From positions 1 to 39,833 of the forward strand of contig SLRZ01000113.1 of NCBI GenBank assembly GCA_007130695.1: a stretch of DNA of 39,833 nt, in the 5' to 3' direction. The stretch comes from Nitriliruptoraceae bacterium. Its GTDB lineage: Bacteria > Actinomycetota > Nitriliruptoria > Nitriliruptorales > Nitriliruptoraceae. This document shows positions 33,694 through 39,833 of the stretch, piece by piece. Made by a program: the position numbers and the translations under genes. Within the stretch, counting starts at the first letter, position 1. The number at the start of each line of letters is the position of its first letter. The notes below the pieces were generated by a model. The model did no database searches. It saw only the letters and a program-made list of their open reading frames with translations, and was not told the DNA's origin.

Positions 33694-34707
33694 ATGACCG
33701 GCAACAACGAGCTGAACAAGAAGGACTTCACCTCCGATCAGGAGGTGCGCTGGTGTCCAGGCTGTGGTGACTACGCGATCCTGGCGACCATGCAGGGTCT
33801 GCTGCCCGAACTCGGTGCACGGCCCGAGTCCACCGTGTTCATCTCCGGAATCGGGTGTTCGAGCCGCTTCCCGTATTACATGGACACCTACGGCGTGCAC
33901 TCCATCCACGGCCGGGCTCCGACGCTGGCCAGCGGCCTGGCCATCACCCGTCCCGACCTCGACGTGTGGGTGATCACCGGCGACGGCGACGGCCTGTCGA
34001 TCGGCGGGAACCACCTGATCCACGCGCTGCGGCGCAACGTCAACATCAACGTGATCCTGTTCAACAACGAGATCTACGGCCTGACCAAGGGGCAGTACTC
34101 GCCCACCTCACCGCTGGGCGCGGTCCACAAGTCGACGCCGCTGGGGTCCATCGACCAGCCGCTGAACCCCGTCAGCCTCGCCCTGGGCGCGGAGGCCACG
34201 TTCGTGGCCCGCTCCATCGACACCGAGCGCGCCCACCTCAAGGAGGTGCTCACGGCCGCCTACGAGCACCGTGGCGCATCCTTCGTCGAGATCTACCAGA
34301 ACTGCAACGTTTTCAACGACGGCGCGTTCGTCGCTCTGAAGGATCCCAAGGAGAAGGTGCACAACCAGATTCGCCTCCGGCAGGAAGAACCGATCACCTT
34401 CGGGCCCGAGCACGAGCACGCCGTCGTCGCCCGCGACGACGGGTCCATGACGGTCGTGCCCGCGGCCGACGCCGGCGACCGGGCCGTGGTGCACGACGCC
34501 CACCGGGAGGACTCCACGACCGCCTTCGCCCTCTCCCGTCTCGCCCACAATCCGACCGGCCCTGCGCCGATCGGCGTCTTCCGTGACGTCGCCCGGCCGG
34601 TCTACGACGACCTGCTGCGCGAGCAGATCGAGGGTGCGCAGCAGAAGCGGGGCGATGGCCGACTGCAGGACCTGCTCGAAGCCGGAAGCGTCTGGGACGT
34701 CGACTGA
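33694..34707 (+). CDS. korB: 2-oxoacid:ferredoxin oxidoreductase beta subunit (337 aa)
   Basis: Thiamine-diphosphate subunit that pairs with KorA. Four cysteines at the family's 4Fe-4S positions: C21 and C24 in WCPGCGDY, C55 in GIGCSSRFPYY, and C204 in YQNCNVFND. TPP/Mg motif GDGDGLSIGGNHLIHALRRN, ending in NNEIYGLTKGQ, is intact. ATG at 33694 lies 3 bases after the korA stop, so they form one operon. No dedicated ferredoxin or delta subunit is next to it, so electrons must go to a ferredoxin encoded elsewhere. The C-terminus, with many Asp and Arg residues, is normal for this group. Confidence 0.95.
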   Translation: MTGNNELNKKDFTSDQEVRWCPGCGDYAILATMQGLLPELGARPESTVFISGIGCSSRFPYYMDTYGVHSIHGRAPTLASGLAITRPDLDVWVITGDGDGLSIGGNHLIHALRRNVNINVILFNNEIYGLTKGQYSPTSPLGAVHKSTPLGSIDQPLNPVSLALGAEATFVARSIDTERAHLKEVLTAAYEHRGASFVEIYQNCNVFNDGAFVALKDPKEKVHNQIRLRQEEPITFGPEHEHAVVARDDGSMTVVPAADAGDRAVVHDAHREDSTTAFALSRLAHNPTGPAPIGVFRDVARPVYDDLLREQIEGAQQKRGDGRLQDLLEAGSVWDVD

Positions 34708-34716
34708 GGGTCGCGG

Positions 34717-34734
34717 TCCGGGCGTCAGCCCGGA
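34717..34734. terminator. Hairpin between convergent korB and MFS genes
   Basis: TCCGGGC-GTCA-GCCCGGA is a perfect 7-bp stem with a tetraloop. It overlaps the stop codon of the minus-strand transporter gene and lies 9 bases past korB. No T-run. Bidirectional U-less terminator candidate. Confidence 0.5.
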
Positions 34735-36146
34735 GCACCCCGGCCCGTCGGGGGCGGTGGTGGGCCCTGCCCCGTCTCCTGCGCGGTGCCCGTCCCGCCG
34801 TCTCCGGGTGACCCGGGATCTGCTGCGGGGGCGGGGTGCCCGGCGGGGCCCGGTGCCGGGGCGTCGTCGTCCATGGGATGGCCGCCGGGGGGCACCAGTA
34901 ACGCTCCCACGTAGACGATCTGGGCCGAGAGCGCCACGAAACCGGCCAGGGCGAGTCCCAGCCCGGTGGGCAGTGGGATGGCGGTCGGCCAGATCGCCCC
35001 GGCCACCCAGGCGAGAGCGAAGAGCGTCTCCGACCGGGTGAAGGCCGTACCCCGACGTTCGGCCGGCACGCTGGACTGCAGCAGGCCGTCGAAGGCCAGC
35101 TTCGCCGTGCCCCAGGCGAAGCCCGCCGCCGCGGCCAGTGCCGCTGCTGCCGGCAGGCCGAACCACTGGCCGGCGGAGAACGCGGCCGCCGCCTCGACGG
35201 CCAGGGCCGCGACGACCATCGGCTCCTCGCGCAGGCGTCGCTCGAGTCGCCGCGACGCCAGTGACGCCAGCGCGAAACCCACCCCGGCGGCCCCCAGGAC
35301 CGCACCGAAGTCCATCAGTGGGGCGTCCTCCGCATGGAAGGCGAAGGCCAACAACAGCAGCAGGAAGCCGTTGAGCAGGCGGACCACGGCGGTGGCGATC
35401 TGGGCCATGCGGGCGGGCCGGGGCAGATGCACCCGCGTGAACAGGCCCCGGGGGGCCGGCTCCACCGGCACGTCCGTCGGCTCCGGGTCGGGGAGGCGGG
35501 ACCCCACCAGGGCGGTCGCCAGTGCGGCGAGCGCCGCCAGGGCCAGTGGCCCCCCGGGGCCCACGAGCCAGATCGCGAGCAGGCCGAAGGGCGCCGCCGC
35601 GCCGCCGGCCAGGGTGCCGATCCAGGCGAGCCGGCCGTTGGCCGCGACCAGCGCGCGTGATCCGTCCAGGACGGCCGGCAGCAGTGCGTGGCGGCTGATC
35701 GCGTAGACCCGGGACAGCACGAGCAGGCCGAAGGCGGCGGGGAACAGGATCCAGCCGTCGAGGCGCACCACGAGCAGGCCGGCGAGCCCGGCTCGCCCCA
35801 GGGCCGAGAACACCAGAATGCTGCGGATGGCCAGTGGCGAGCGGTGCAGCATGCGGCCGAGGACCGGCCCGATCAACGAGAAGGGCGCCACCGTCAGCAG
35901 CAGGTAGAGGGCGACGTTGCCCCGGGCCTCCGCCGAGGGCACGCCGAAGAAGAGCGTGCCGGCCAGGCCGATCGCGACCAGCGTGTCGGCCGCCGTGCTG
36001 CCGACCTGGACCAGGGCCAGGTCGCGGAAGCCGCGGCCACCGGCCTCGAACAGCGCACGGACCCGGGCCGACGCCCGCCGGGCACCGGCGCGACCGGCCC
36101 GGCTCAGCGCCGTGCCGTCGTCCGGGAGGTCGTTCGGCGAGGTCAC
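34725..36146 (-). CDS. MFS-like multi-pass transporter (473 aa)
   Basis: Integral membrane protein with about eleven to twelve hydrophobic helices at about 45-430, arranged like the major facilitator superfamily. Segments LALVQVGSTAADTLVAIGLAG, LLTVAPFSLIGPVLGRMLHR (a loop 2-3 motif with RMLHRS) and LLVLSRVYAISRHALLPA resemble uncharacterised actinobacterial MFS proteins. The last 45 or so residues are a Pro/Gly-rich cytosolic tail. GTG at 36146 has no Shine-Dalgarno, but TAGCTT on the minus strand at 36159-36154 ends 7 bases before it, as in leaderless genes. Cargo unknown; sequence conservation is too low for a firm subfamily call. Confidence 0.8.
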   Translation of the reverse strand: MTSPNDLPDDGTALSRAGRAGARRASARVRALFEAGGRGFRDLALVQVGSTAADTLVAIGLAGTLFFGVPSAEARGNVALYLLLTVAPFSLIGPVLGRMLHRSPLAIRSILVFSALGRAGLAGLLVVRLDGWILFPAAFGLLVLSRVYAISRHALLPAVLDGSRALVAANGRLAWIGTLAGGAAAPFGLLAIWLVGPGGPLALAALAALATALVGSRLPDPEPTDVPVEPAPRGLFTRVHLPRPARMAQIATAVVRLLNGFLLLLLAFAFHAEDAPLMDFGAVLGAAGVGFALASLASRRLERRLREEPMVVAALAVEAAAAFSAGQWFGLPAAAALAAAAGFAWGTAKLAFDGLLQSSVPAERRGTAFTRSETLFALAWVAGAIWPTAIPLPTGLGLALAGFVALSAQIVYVGALLVPPGGHPMDDDAPAPGPAGHPAPAADPGSPGDGGTGTAQETGQGPPPPPTGRGAPG

Positions 36147-36153
36147 GGCACCG

Positions 36154-36159
36154 AAGCTA
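36154..36159 (-). promoter_or_regulatory. -10 TAGCTT of a leaderless gene
   Basis: Minus-strand TAGCTT with only 7 bases to the GTG start at 36146. That spacing puts the transcription start at or next to the start codon, which would explain the missing ribosome binding site. Confidence 0.45.
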
Positions 36160-36255
36160 CCCGGGCCGGGACGGGGGAGGGGCCGCCCACTTGGTGCTTC
36201 GGCTGCCGACGTGACAGGCTCGCGAACGCAGGGTGGCCGCGAGAGGAGACCGAGG

Positions 36256-37290
36256 GTGAGCGAGGTAGAGGGCATCGACGTCGGACGTGTGACCGACTGG
36301 ATCGCGGAGCGAACGGAGGTCGCGCCACCCCTGTCGTTCTCGATGATCGAGGGCGGCCGGTCCAACCTGACCTTCGCGGTGACCGACGCCGAGGGGCGAA
36401 AGCTCATCCTCCGGCGTCCGCCGCTGCACAGCGTGCTGGAGTCGGCGCACGACATGGGTCGCGAGCACCGCATCATCGCCGCCCTCGAGCAGTCGCAGGT
36501 GCCGGTGCCGCCCACCGTGGGCTACGAGCCCGACCCGGAGGTGAACGACGCCCCGTTCTACGTCATGCGCTTCGTCGAGGGCGTCGTGATCCGCGACGCC
36601 CAGGAAGCGCAGGCCCTGCTACCCCTCGAGGCCCGAAACGCCGCGTCCGACAGCCTCATCGACGTCCTGGTCCGGCTGCACGAGATCGACCCGGACGAGG
36701 TCGGGCTCGGGGAACTCGGGCGCAAGGAGGACTACCTGGCCCGGCAACTGCGGCGCTGGCACGGACAGCTCGAGAAGGGCCGGACCCGGGACGTGCCGGT
36801 GCTCGAGGAGGTCCATCGGCGTCTGGTCGCCGACATCCCCGAGCAGGGACCGGCGGCGATCGTGCACGGCGACTACAAGCTCGAGAACGTCATCCTCGAC
36901 CCGGAGACCGGTGCCGTGCGGGCGGTGCTGGACTGGGAGCTGACGACGCTCGGGGACCCGCTCGCCGACCTCGGGCTGCTGCTCGTCTACTGGGGCGAGG
37001 AGCACGACACCGACGGCCGGCTCGGGGGCGCCACCGCCGCACCCGGCTTTCCCTCGCGGGAGGAGGTCGTGCGCCGCTACGCCGAGCGCTCGGGCCGCGA
37101 CGTGTCGGAGATCGACTACTACTACGCCTTCGGCACCTGGAAGCTGGCCTGCATCCTCGAGGGCGTCTACGCGCGCTACACCGCCGGGGCGTACGGCGAC
37201 GAGGCGTCCGCGACGGCCCAGGGCTTCGGTGAGCTCGTGATCTCCCTCGGGGAGGTGGCGCTCGAGGCCACCAGGAAGGCCGGTCGGTGA
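36256..37290 (+). CDS. Phosphotransferase family protein, APH fold (344 aa)
   Basis: Cytosolic kinase-like protein of the APH/choline kinase fold; this actinobacterial group is usually found among acyl-CoA dehydrogenases, and some members phosphorylate hydroxyacyl-CoAs. Nucleotide loop IEGGRSNLTF (about 34-43), Lys/Arg region KLILRRPP, catalytic loop IVHGDYKLENVILD with its Asp and Asn, and the metal-binding VLDWELTTLGDPLADLG. GTG at 36256 has GAGAGGAG 7 bases upstream. Its stop overlaps the next gene (GTGA), so it is coupled to a HAD hydrolase; together they may add and remove phosphate. Drug resistance is unlikely. Substrate unproven. Confidence 0.87.
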   Translation: MSEVEGIDVGRVTDWIAERTEVAPPLSFSMIEGGRSNLTFAVTDAEGRKLILRRPPLHSVLESAHDMGREHRIIAALEQSQVPVPPTVGYEPDPEVNDAPFYVMRFVEGVVIRDAQEAQALLPLEARNAASDSLIDVLVRLHEIDPDEVGLGELGRKEDYLARQLRRWHGQLEKGRTRDVPVLEEVHRRLVADIPEQGPAAIVHGDYKLENVILDPETGAVRAVLDWELTTLGDPLADLGLLLVYWGEEHDTDGRLGGATAAPGFPSREEVVRRYAERSGRDVSEIDYYYAFGTWKLACILEGVYARYTAGAYGDEASATAQGFGELVISLGEVALEATRKAGR

Positions 37291-37925
37291 CCGCCGGCAC
37301 CCGAGAGCTGGGCCTGCTGCTGGACTACGGCGGGGTCCTGACCACATCGGTCGCCGGCTCGTTCCGGGCGTGGGAGGACCGGCACGGCTTCGCCTCCGGC
37401 GAGATCCTCCGGCTCATCCGTAGCGCCTACGACGATGAGGACGGCGGCCTGATCGGCCGGCTCGAGCGCGGCCAGGTCTCGACCGGGGACTTCGACGCAG
37501 AGCTGGCACGTCTGCTCGAGGGGCGCGGGCACCCGGTGCCGGACGGCTCGCTGGTGGAGGGCATGTTCGCGGGCATGCAGCCGGCGGGCGACATGTGGCG
37601 GGTCGCTGGGCAGGCCCGCGCGGCGGGTATCCGGGTGGGCCTGTTGTCGAACTCCTGGGGCACCGGGATGTACCCCCGAGAGCTGCTCGACGACCACTTC
37701 GATGTGCAGGTCATCTCCGGTGAGGTGGGACTGCGGAAACCCGACCCCGCCATCTACGAGCTCGCGGTCGAACGCCTGGGGTTGGCACCCGAGCGGTGCG
37801 CGTTCGTCGACGACCTGGACCGCAACGTGTCCGTGGCCGAGCAGTTGGGCATGTTCGGCGTGCTCCACGCCGGGGACACGCCCTCGACGGTGGCGCGACT
37901 GCGCGGCTTCCTGCCGCTCGGGTGA
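37287..37925 (+). CDS. HAD-IA family hydrolase (212 aa)
   Basis: Predicted cytosolic phosphatase of the haloacid dehalogenase superfamily. Motif I is D13-YGGVL, with Gly where many members have a second Asp, as in YihX-type phosphatases. Motif II is in LLSNSWG, motif III Lys in GLRKPDPAIY, and motif IV in FVDDLDRNV. A helical cap lies between about residues 20 and 90. The GTG start overlaps the stop of the phosphotransferase by 4 bases, so it is co-translated and probably acts in the same pathway. Substrate unknown. Confidence 0.88.
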   Translation: MTAGTRELGLLLDYGGVLTTSVAGSFRAWEDRHGFASGEILRLIRSAYDDEDGGLIGRLERGQVSTGDFDAELARLLEGRGHPVPDGSLVEGMFAGMQPAGDMWRVAGQARAAGIRVGLLSNSWGTGMYPRELLDDHFDVQVISGEVGLRKPDPAIYELAVERLGLAPERCAFVDDLDRNVSVAEQLGMFGVLHAGDTPSTVARLRGFLPLG

Positions 37926-38022
37926 ACGAGGCCGCCGGCAGGGGCGCCGGACGCGGCGCGCGAACAGGCGACATCGGGACCGTGCCCGTGGGCCGGGCAA
38001 GCTGACCACGGGGGATCACCGC

Positions 38023-38028
38023 TAGGGT
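38023..38028 (+). promoter_or_regulatory. -10 TAGGGT of a leaderless gene
   Basis: TAGGGT ends 7 bases before the ATG at 38036. A CTGACC element about 15 bases upstream could be a -35. The same 7-base gap is seen before the MFS gene on the other strand. Confidence 0.5.
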
Positions 38029-38035
38029 GGGGGGT

Positions 38036-39208
38036 ATGACGATCAACGACGTATCCGAAGACCGCCTCGCCATCTTCATCGACCACGAGAACGTGGCGAT
38101 CGGAGCACGCGACATCGGCTACCGCTTCGAGGTGGCGCCCCTGGTCGAGGCGCTCGCCGAGCGGGGCCGTCTCATCGTTCGGCGCGCCTACGCCGACTGG
38201 AACCTCTTCCGGGAGGACCGTCGGGGGCTGGTGGACGCCAACATCGAACTCATCGAGATCCCGCAGCGCTCGGACTCGGTCCGCAAGAACGCCGCGGACA
38301 TCCAGATGGCGGTCGACGCGATGGAGCTCGCGTTCACCCGCGATTTCGTCTCGACGTTCGTGATCGTCTCGGGGGACTCCGACTTCACGCCGCTGGTGAG
38401 CAAGCTGCGTGAGCTCAACAAGCGTGTGATCGGGGTGGGCCTGAAGGGGTCGACCTCGGCGATGCTCCCGCCGGCGTGCGACGAGTTCATCTTCTACGAC
38501 CGACTCGACGGAGCACCGCTGCGCGACGGGGCCTCCTCGGCGGGGCCGAGCCGTGCGAAGAAGGGCGGCAAACGTGGCGGTGGCAAGCGCTCTGCGGGCG
38601 GCCCGTCCAGCGCGAAGGACGCCCAGCCCGTCCAGGCCGTCCCCGACGTGGGTGACGCCGACACCGCCGACACCCCCGGCTCCGGTTCGACCCAGAAGCA
38701 GGACCTGCGCAAGCTCGAGCGTCTCATCACCCGGACGCTGACCGGCCTGCAGTCGACCGCCGCCGGGGGCATCCAGGCGTCCAACCTCAAGCGCGCCCTG
38801 TTGCGCAAGGACTCGACCTTCTCCGAGCTCGACTACGGCTTCCGGGGGTTCCGGGAACTGCTGCACCACCTCGCGGACCAGGGGGTGGTCACCCTCACCG
38901 AGGGCAGCGCTCCCGGCGACCCCGAGGTCGACCTCGTCGCCGGCAGCAAGAGCGAGGACGCCGGGTTCCAACTATTGCGTGAGACGGTGAAGGAACTGAT
39001 GGAGGAACTCGGTGGGGATCCGCCTCTGTCGGGGCTCAAGGATCAGCTCCGCAAGCGCCAGGGCGACTTCTCCGAGAAGGACCTCGGCTACGCGGGCTTC
39101 CTGCAGTTCTGCAAAGCCGCGGTCACCCGGGACTTCGTGGAGATGGACTGGGAGGAAGAGGACGGGGAGTACTACCTGTACGTCGATGATGATGAAAAGG
39201 GCTCCTGA
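38036..39208 (+). CDS. NYN-domain protein with two C-terminal OST-HTH/LOTUS-like domains (390 aa)
   Basis: Probable RNA-processing or RNA-binding protein. The NYN (LabA-like, PIN-fold) domain covers about 8-160, with the acidic set D16 in FIDHENV, D89 and D94 in KNAADIQMAVDAM, and D114/D116 in VSGDSDFTPL, consistent with metal-dependent RNase activity. Then a Lys/Gly-rich linker (about 165-190) and an Ala/Asp-rich spacer. Two winged-helix repeats follow (about 222-295 and 310-385), each with the pattern L...F.E/S.LGY/DYGF.GF, as in LOTUS domains; bacterial LOTUS domains are reported to bind RNA, including G-quadruplexes. ATG at 38036 appears leaderless; an in-frame GTG is at 38027. Monocistronic. 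Confidence 0.85.
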   Translation: MTINDVSEDRLAIFIDHENVAIGARDIGYRFEVAPLVEALAERGRLIVRRAYADWNLFREDRRGLVDANIELIEIPQRSDSVRKNAADIQMAVDAMELAFTRDFVSTFVIVSGDSDFTPLVSKLRELNKRVIGVGLKGSTSAMLPPACDEFIFYDRLDGAPLRDGASSAGPSRAKKGGKRGGGKRSAGGPSSAKDAQPVQAVPDVGDADTADTPGSGSTQKQDLRKLERLITRTLTGLQSTAAGGIQASNLKRALLRKDSTFSELDYGFRGFRELLHHLADQGVVTLTEGSAPGDPEVDLVAGSKSEDAGFQLLRETVKELMEELGGDPPLSGLKDQLRKRQGDFSEKDLGYAGFLQFCKAAVTRDFVEMDWEEEDGEYYLYVDDDEKGS

Positions 39209-39224
39209 CCTGCGCGAACGCAGG
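39209..39224 (+). terminator. Hairpin after the NYN gene
   Basis: CCTGCG-CGAA-CGCAGG, a perfect 6-bp stem with a tetraloop, begins one base past the stop. No T-run. The remaining roughly 80 bases before the convergent TetR gene hold nothing else recognised. Confidence 0.5.
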
Positions 39225-39304
39225 CGCGACCGGCTGCGCTAACGCTGTGGCAACGGGAGCGGTCAGTTCGTCCCCAAAAATCACCTTCCCTCGTGCCATC
39301 TACT

Positions 39305-39833
39305 TCAGTCCCGACCTTCGGGTGCGACGCCGAGCACTCGGAGCACGAACTGCACGATCGCCGGGGCGAGCGTCGGCAGCGTGTCGGGCTCGTTCGCCAC
39401 GAGGTGCTCGACGCAGAGCTCGTTGACGCCGCCGAGCAGCGCGACGAGCTGCGCCCGATCCAGCACGGGCGCTTCTGCGGCCTCGGCCCGCTGCTGGTCG
39501 AGGAACTCGCCGACGGCGTCGGCGAGCTGCGCGATCGTGGCCGACCGGCGCGCCCGGATGGTGGGCGTCGCGGTGAGCGCCTCGAACAGGAACAACCGGG
39601 TGAGCGCCGGTGCGGCCGCCAATGTGGCCAGGTAGCTCGACACGACCGCCTCGACCATGCCCGTCGCCGTGTCGGGACCCTGTGCGCGCTCGACGACGAA
39701 CTCGAGGGCCGGCTCGATGGCGTCGTAACAGGCCAGGAACGCCTCCTCCTTGGATGCGAAGAACTTGTAGAAGGTCTTCTTCGAGACCCCGGCCTCGGTC
39801 GTGATCCGCTCGATCGTCGCCGCGGCGTAGCCC
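39305..39833 (-). CDS. TetR/AcrR family regulator, 5' end beyond the window
   Basis: Partial gene; its start lies past the right edge. The visible 176 codons begin inside the helix-turn-helix: ATIERITTEAGVSKKTFYKFF then ASKEEAFLACYDAI are the standard recognition-helix and post-helix segments. The remaining roughly 130 residues form the helical ligand/dimer domain, with FLFEALTATPTIRARRSATIAQL typical of a TetR C-terminal fold. Its target and ligand cannot be judged because the upstream region is missing. Confidence 0.88.
   Translation of the reverse strand, partial: GYAAATIERITTEAGVSKKTFYKFFASKEEAFLACYDAIEPALEFVVERAQGPDTATGMVEAVVSSYLATLAAAPALTRLFLFEALTATPTIRARRSATIAQLADAVGEFLDQQRAEAAEAPVLDRAQLVALLGGVNELCVEHLVANEPDTLPTLAPAIVQFVLRVLGVAPEGRD

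Noticed and set aside
31366-34023. Long minus-strand open frame across korA and korB
   Set aside because: Its sequence is the antisense of KorAB, with no recognisable domain and no start signal.
36256-37290. Aminoglycoside resistance gene
   Set aside because: The APH fold is shared by many kinases; this group sits with acyl-CoA and HAD genes and has no resistance-enzyme signature.
1-39833. Mobile elements, CRISPR arrays, tRNA or rRNA genes
   Set aside because: No transposase or integrase motifs, no regularly spaced repeats, no cloverleaf or rRNA-like segments were seen on reading both strands.

Overview
The window is very GC-rich DNA (mostly G or C at third codon positions) with many GTG starts, short gaps and 4-base GTGA overlaps between genes. 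The gene set fits an aerobic, heterotrophic actinobacterium: a FadE5-like acyl-CoA dehydrogenase, KorAB, an actinobacterial type PutA, LCP proteins, TetR regulators and apparently leaderless genes. A deep-branching class such as Nitriliruptoria is possible, but that is a guess. No rRNA, tRNA, insertion sequence, prophage or CRISPR array was seen. This looks like chromosomal core sequence.

Layout. 1-5.5 kb: a fatty acyl-CoA dehydrogenase gene divergent from a TetR gene, with two palindromic operator candidates between them, then a coupled pair of CNNM/CorC-type CBS membrane proteins. 5.5-11.2 kb: a small unknown protein, a receiver-only response regulator, ilvD, a hotdog thioesterase coupled to a DMT transporter, and a ROK sugar kinase. 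11.3-14.3 kb: a zinc formaldehyde/alcohol dehydrogenase whose start appears to be ATC, and an acyl-CoA dehydrogenase that looks like (2S)-methylsuccinyl-CoA dehydrogenase of the ethylmalonyl-CoA pathway. 14.3-18.9 kb: an LCP cell-wall ligase and a NarL-type two-component cluster (regulator, unknown membrane protein, histidine kinase). 19-24.6 kb: bifunctional PutA, a crotonase lacking both classical glutamates, and a lipoprotein. 24.7-29.5 kb: the glutamate synthase large subunit, behind a strong promoter followed at once by an intrinsic terminator. 29.6-34.7 kb: an M23 peptidase, a 2-hydroxyacid dehydrogenase and KorAB. 34.7-39.8 kb: an MFS-like transporter, an aminoglycoside-phosphotransferase-fold kinase coupled to a HAD hydrolase, a NYN-LOTUS-LOTUS RNA-binding/nuclease protein, and a TetR gene cut by the window edge.

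Themes. Several genes deal with acyl-CoA and organic-acid carbon (fadE, mcd, crotonase, thioesterase, KorAB, phosphotransferase). Others deal with glutamate/proline and branched-chain amino acid metabolism (putA, gltB, ilvD). The most interesting signals are regulatory: the gltB promoter-terminator arrangement, tandem TGGA-N8-TCCA operators, a 7-2-7 palindrome in the two-component cluster, recurrent TAGNNT -10 boxes including two leaderless genes, and U-less hairpins at gene ends.
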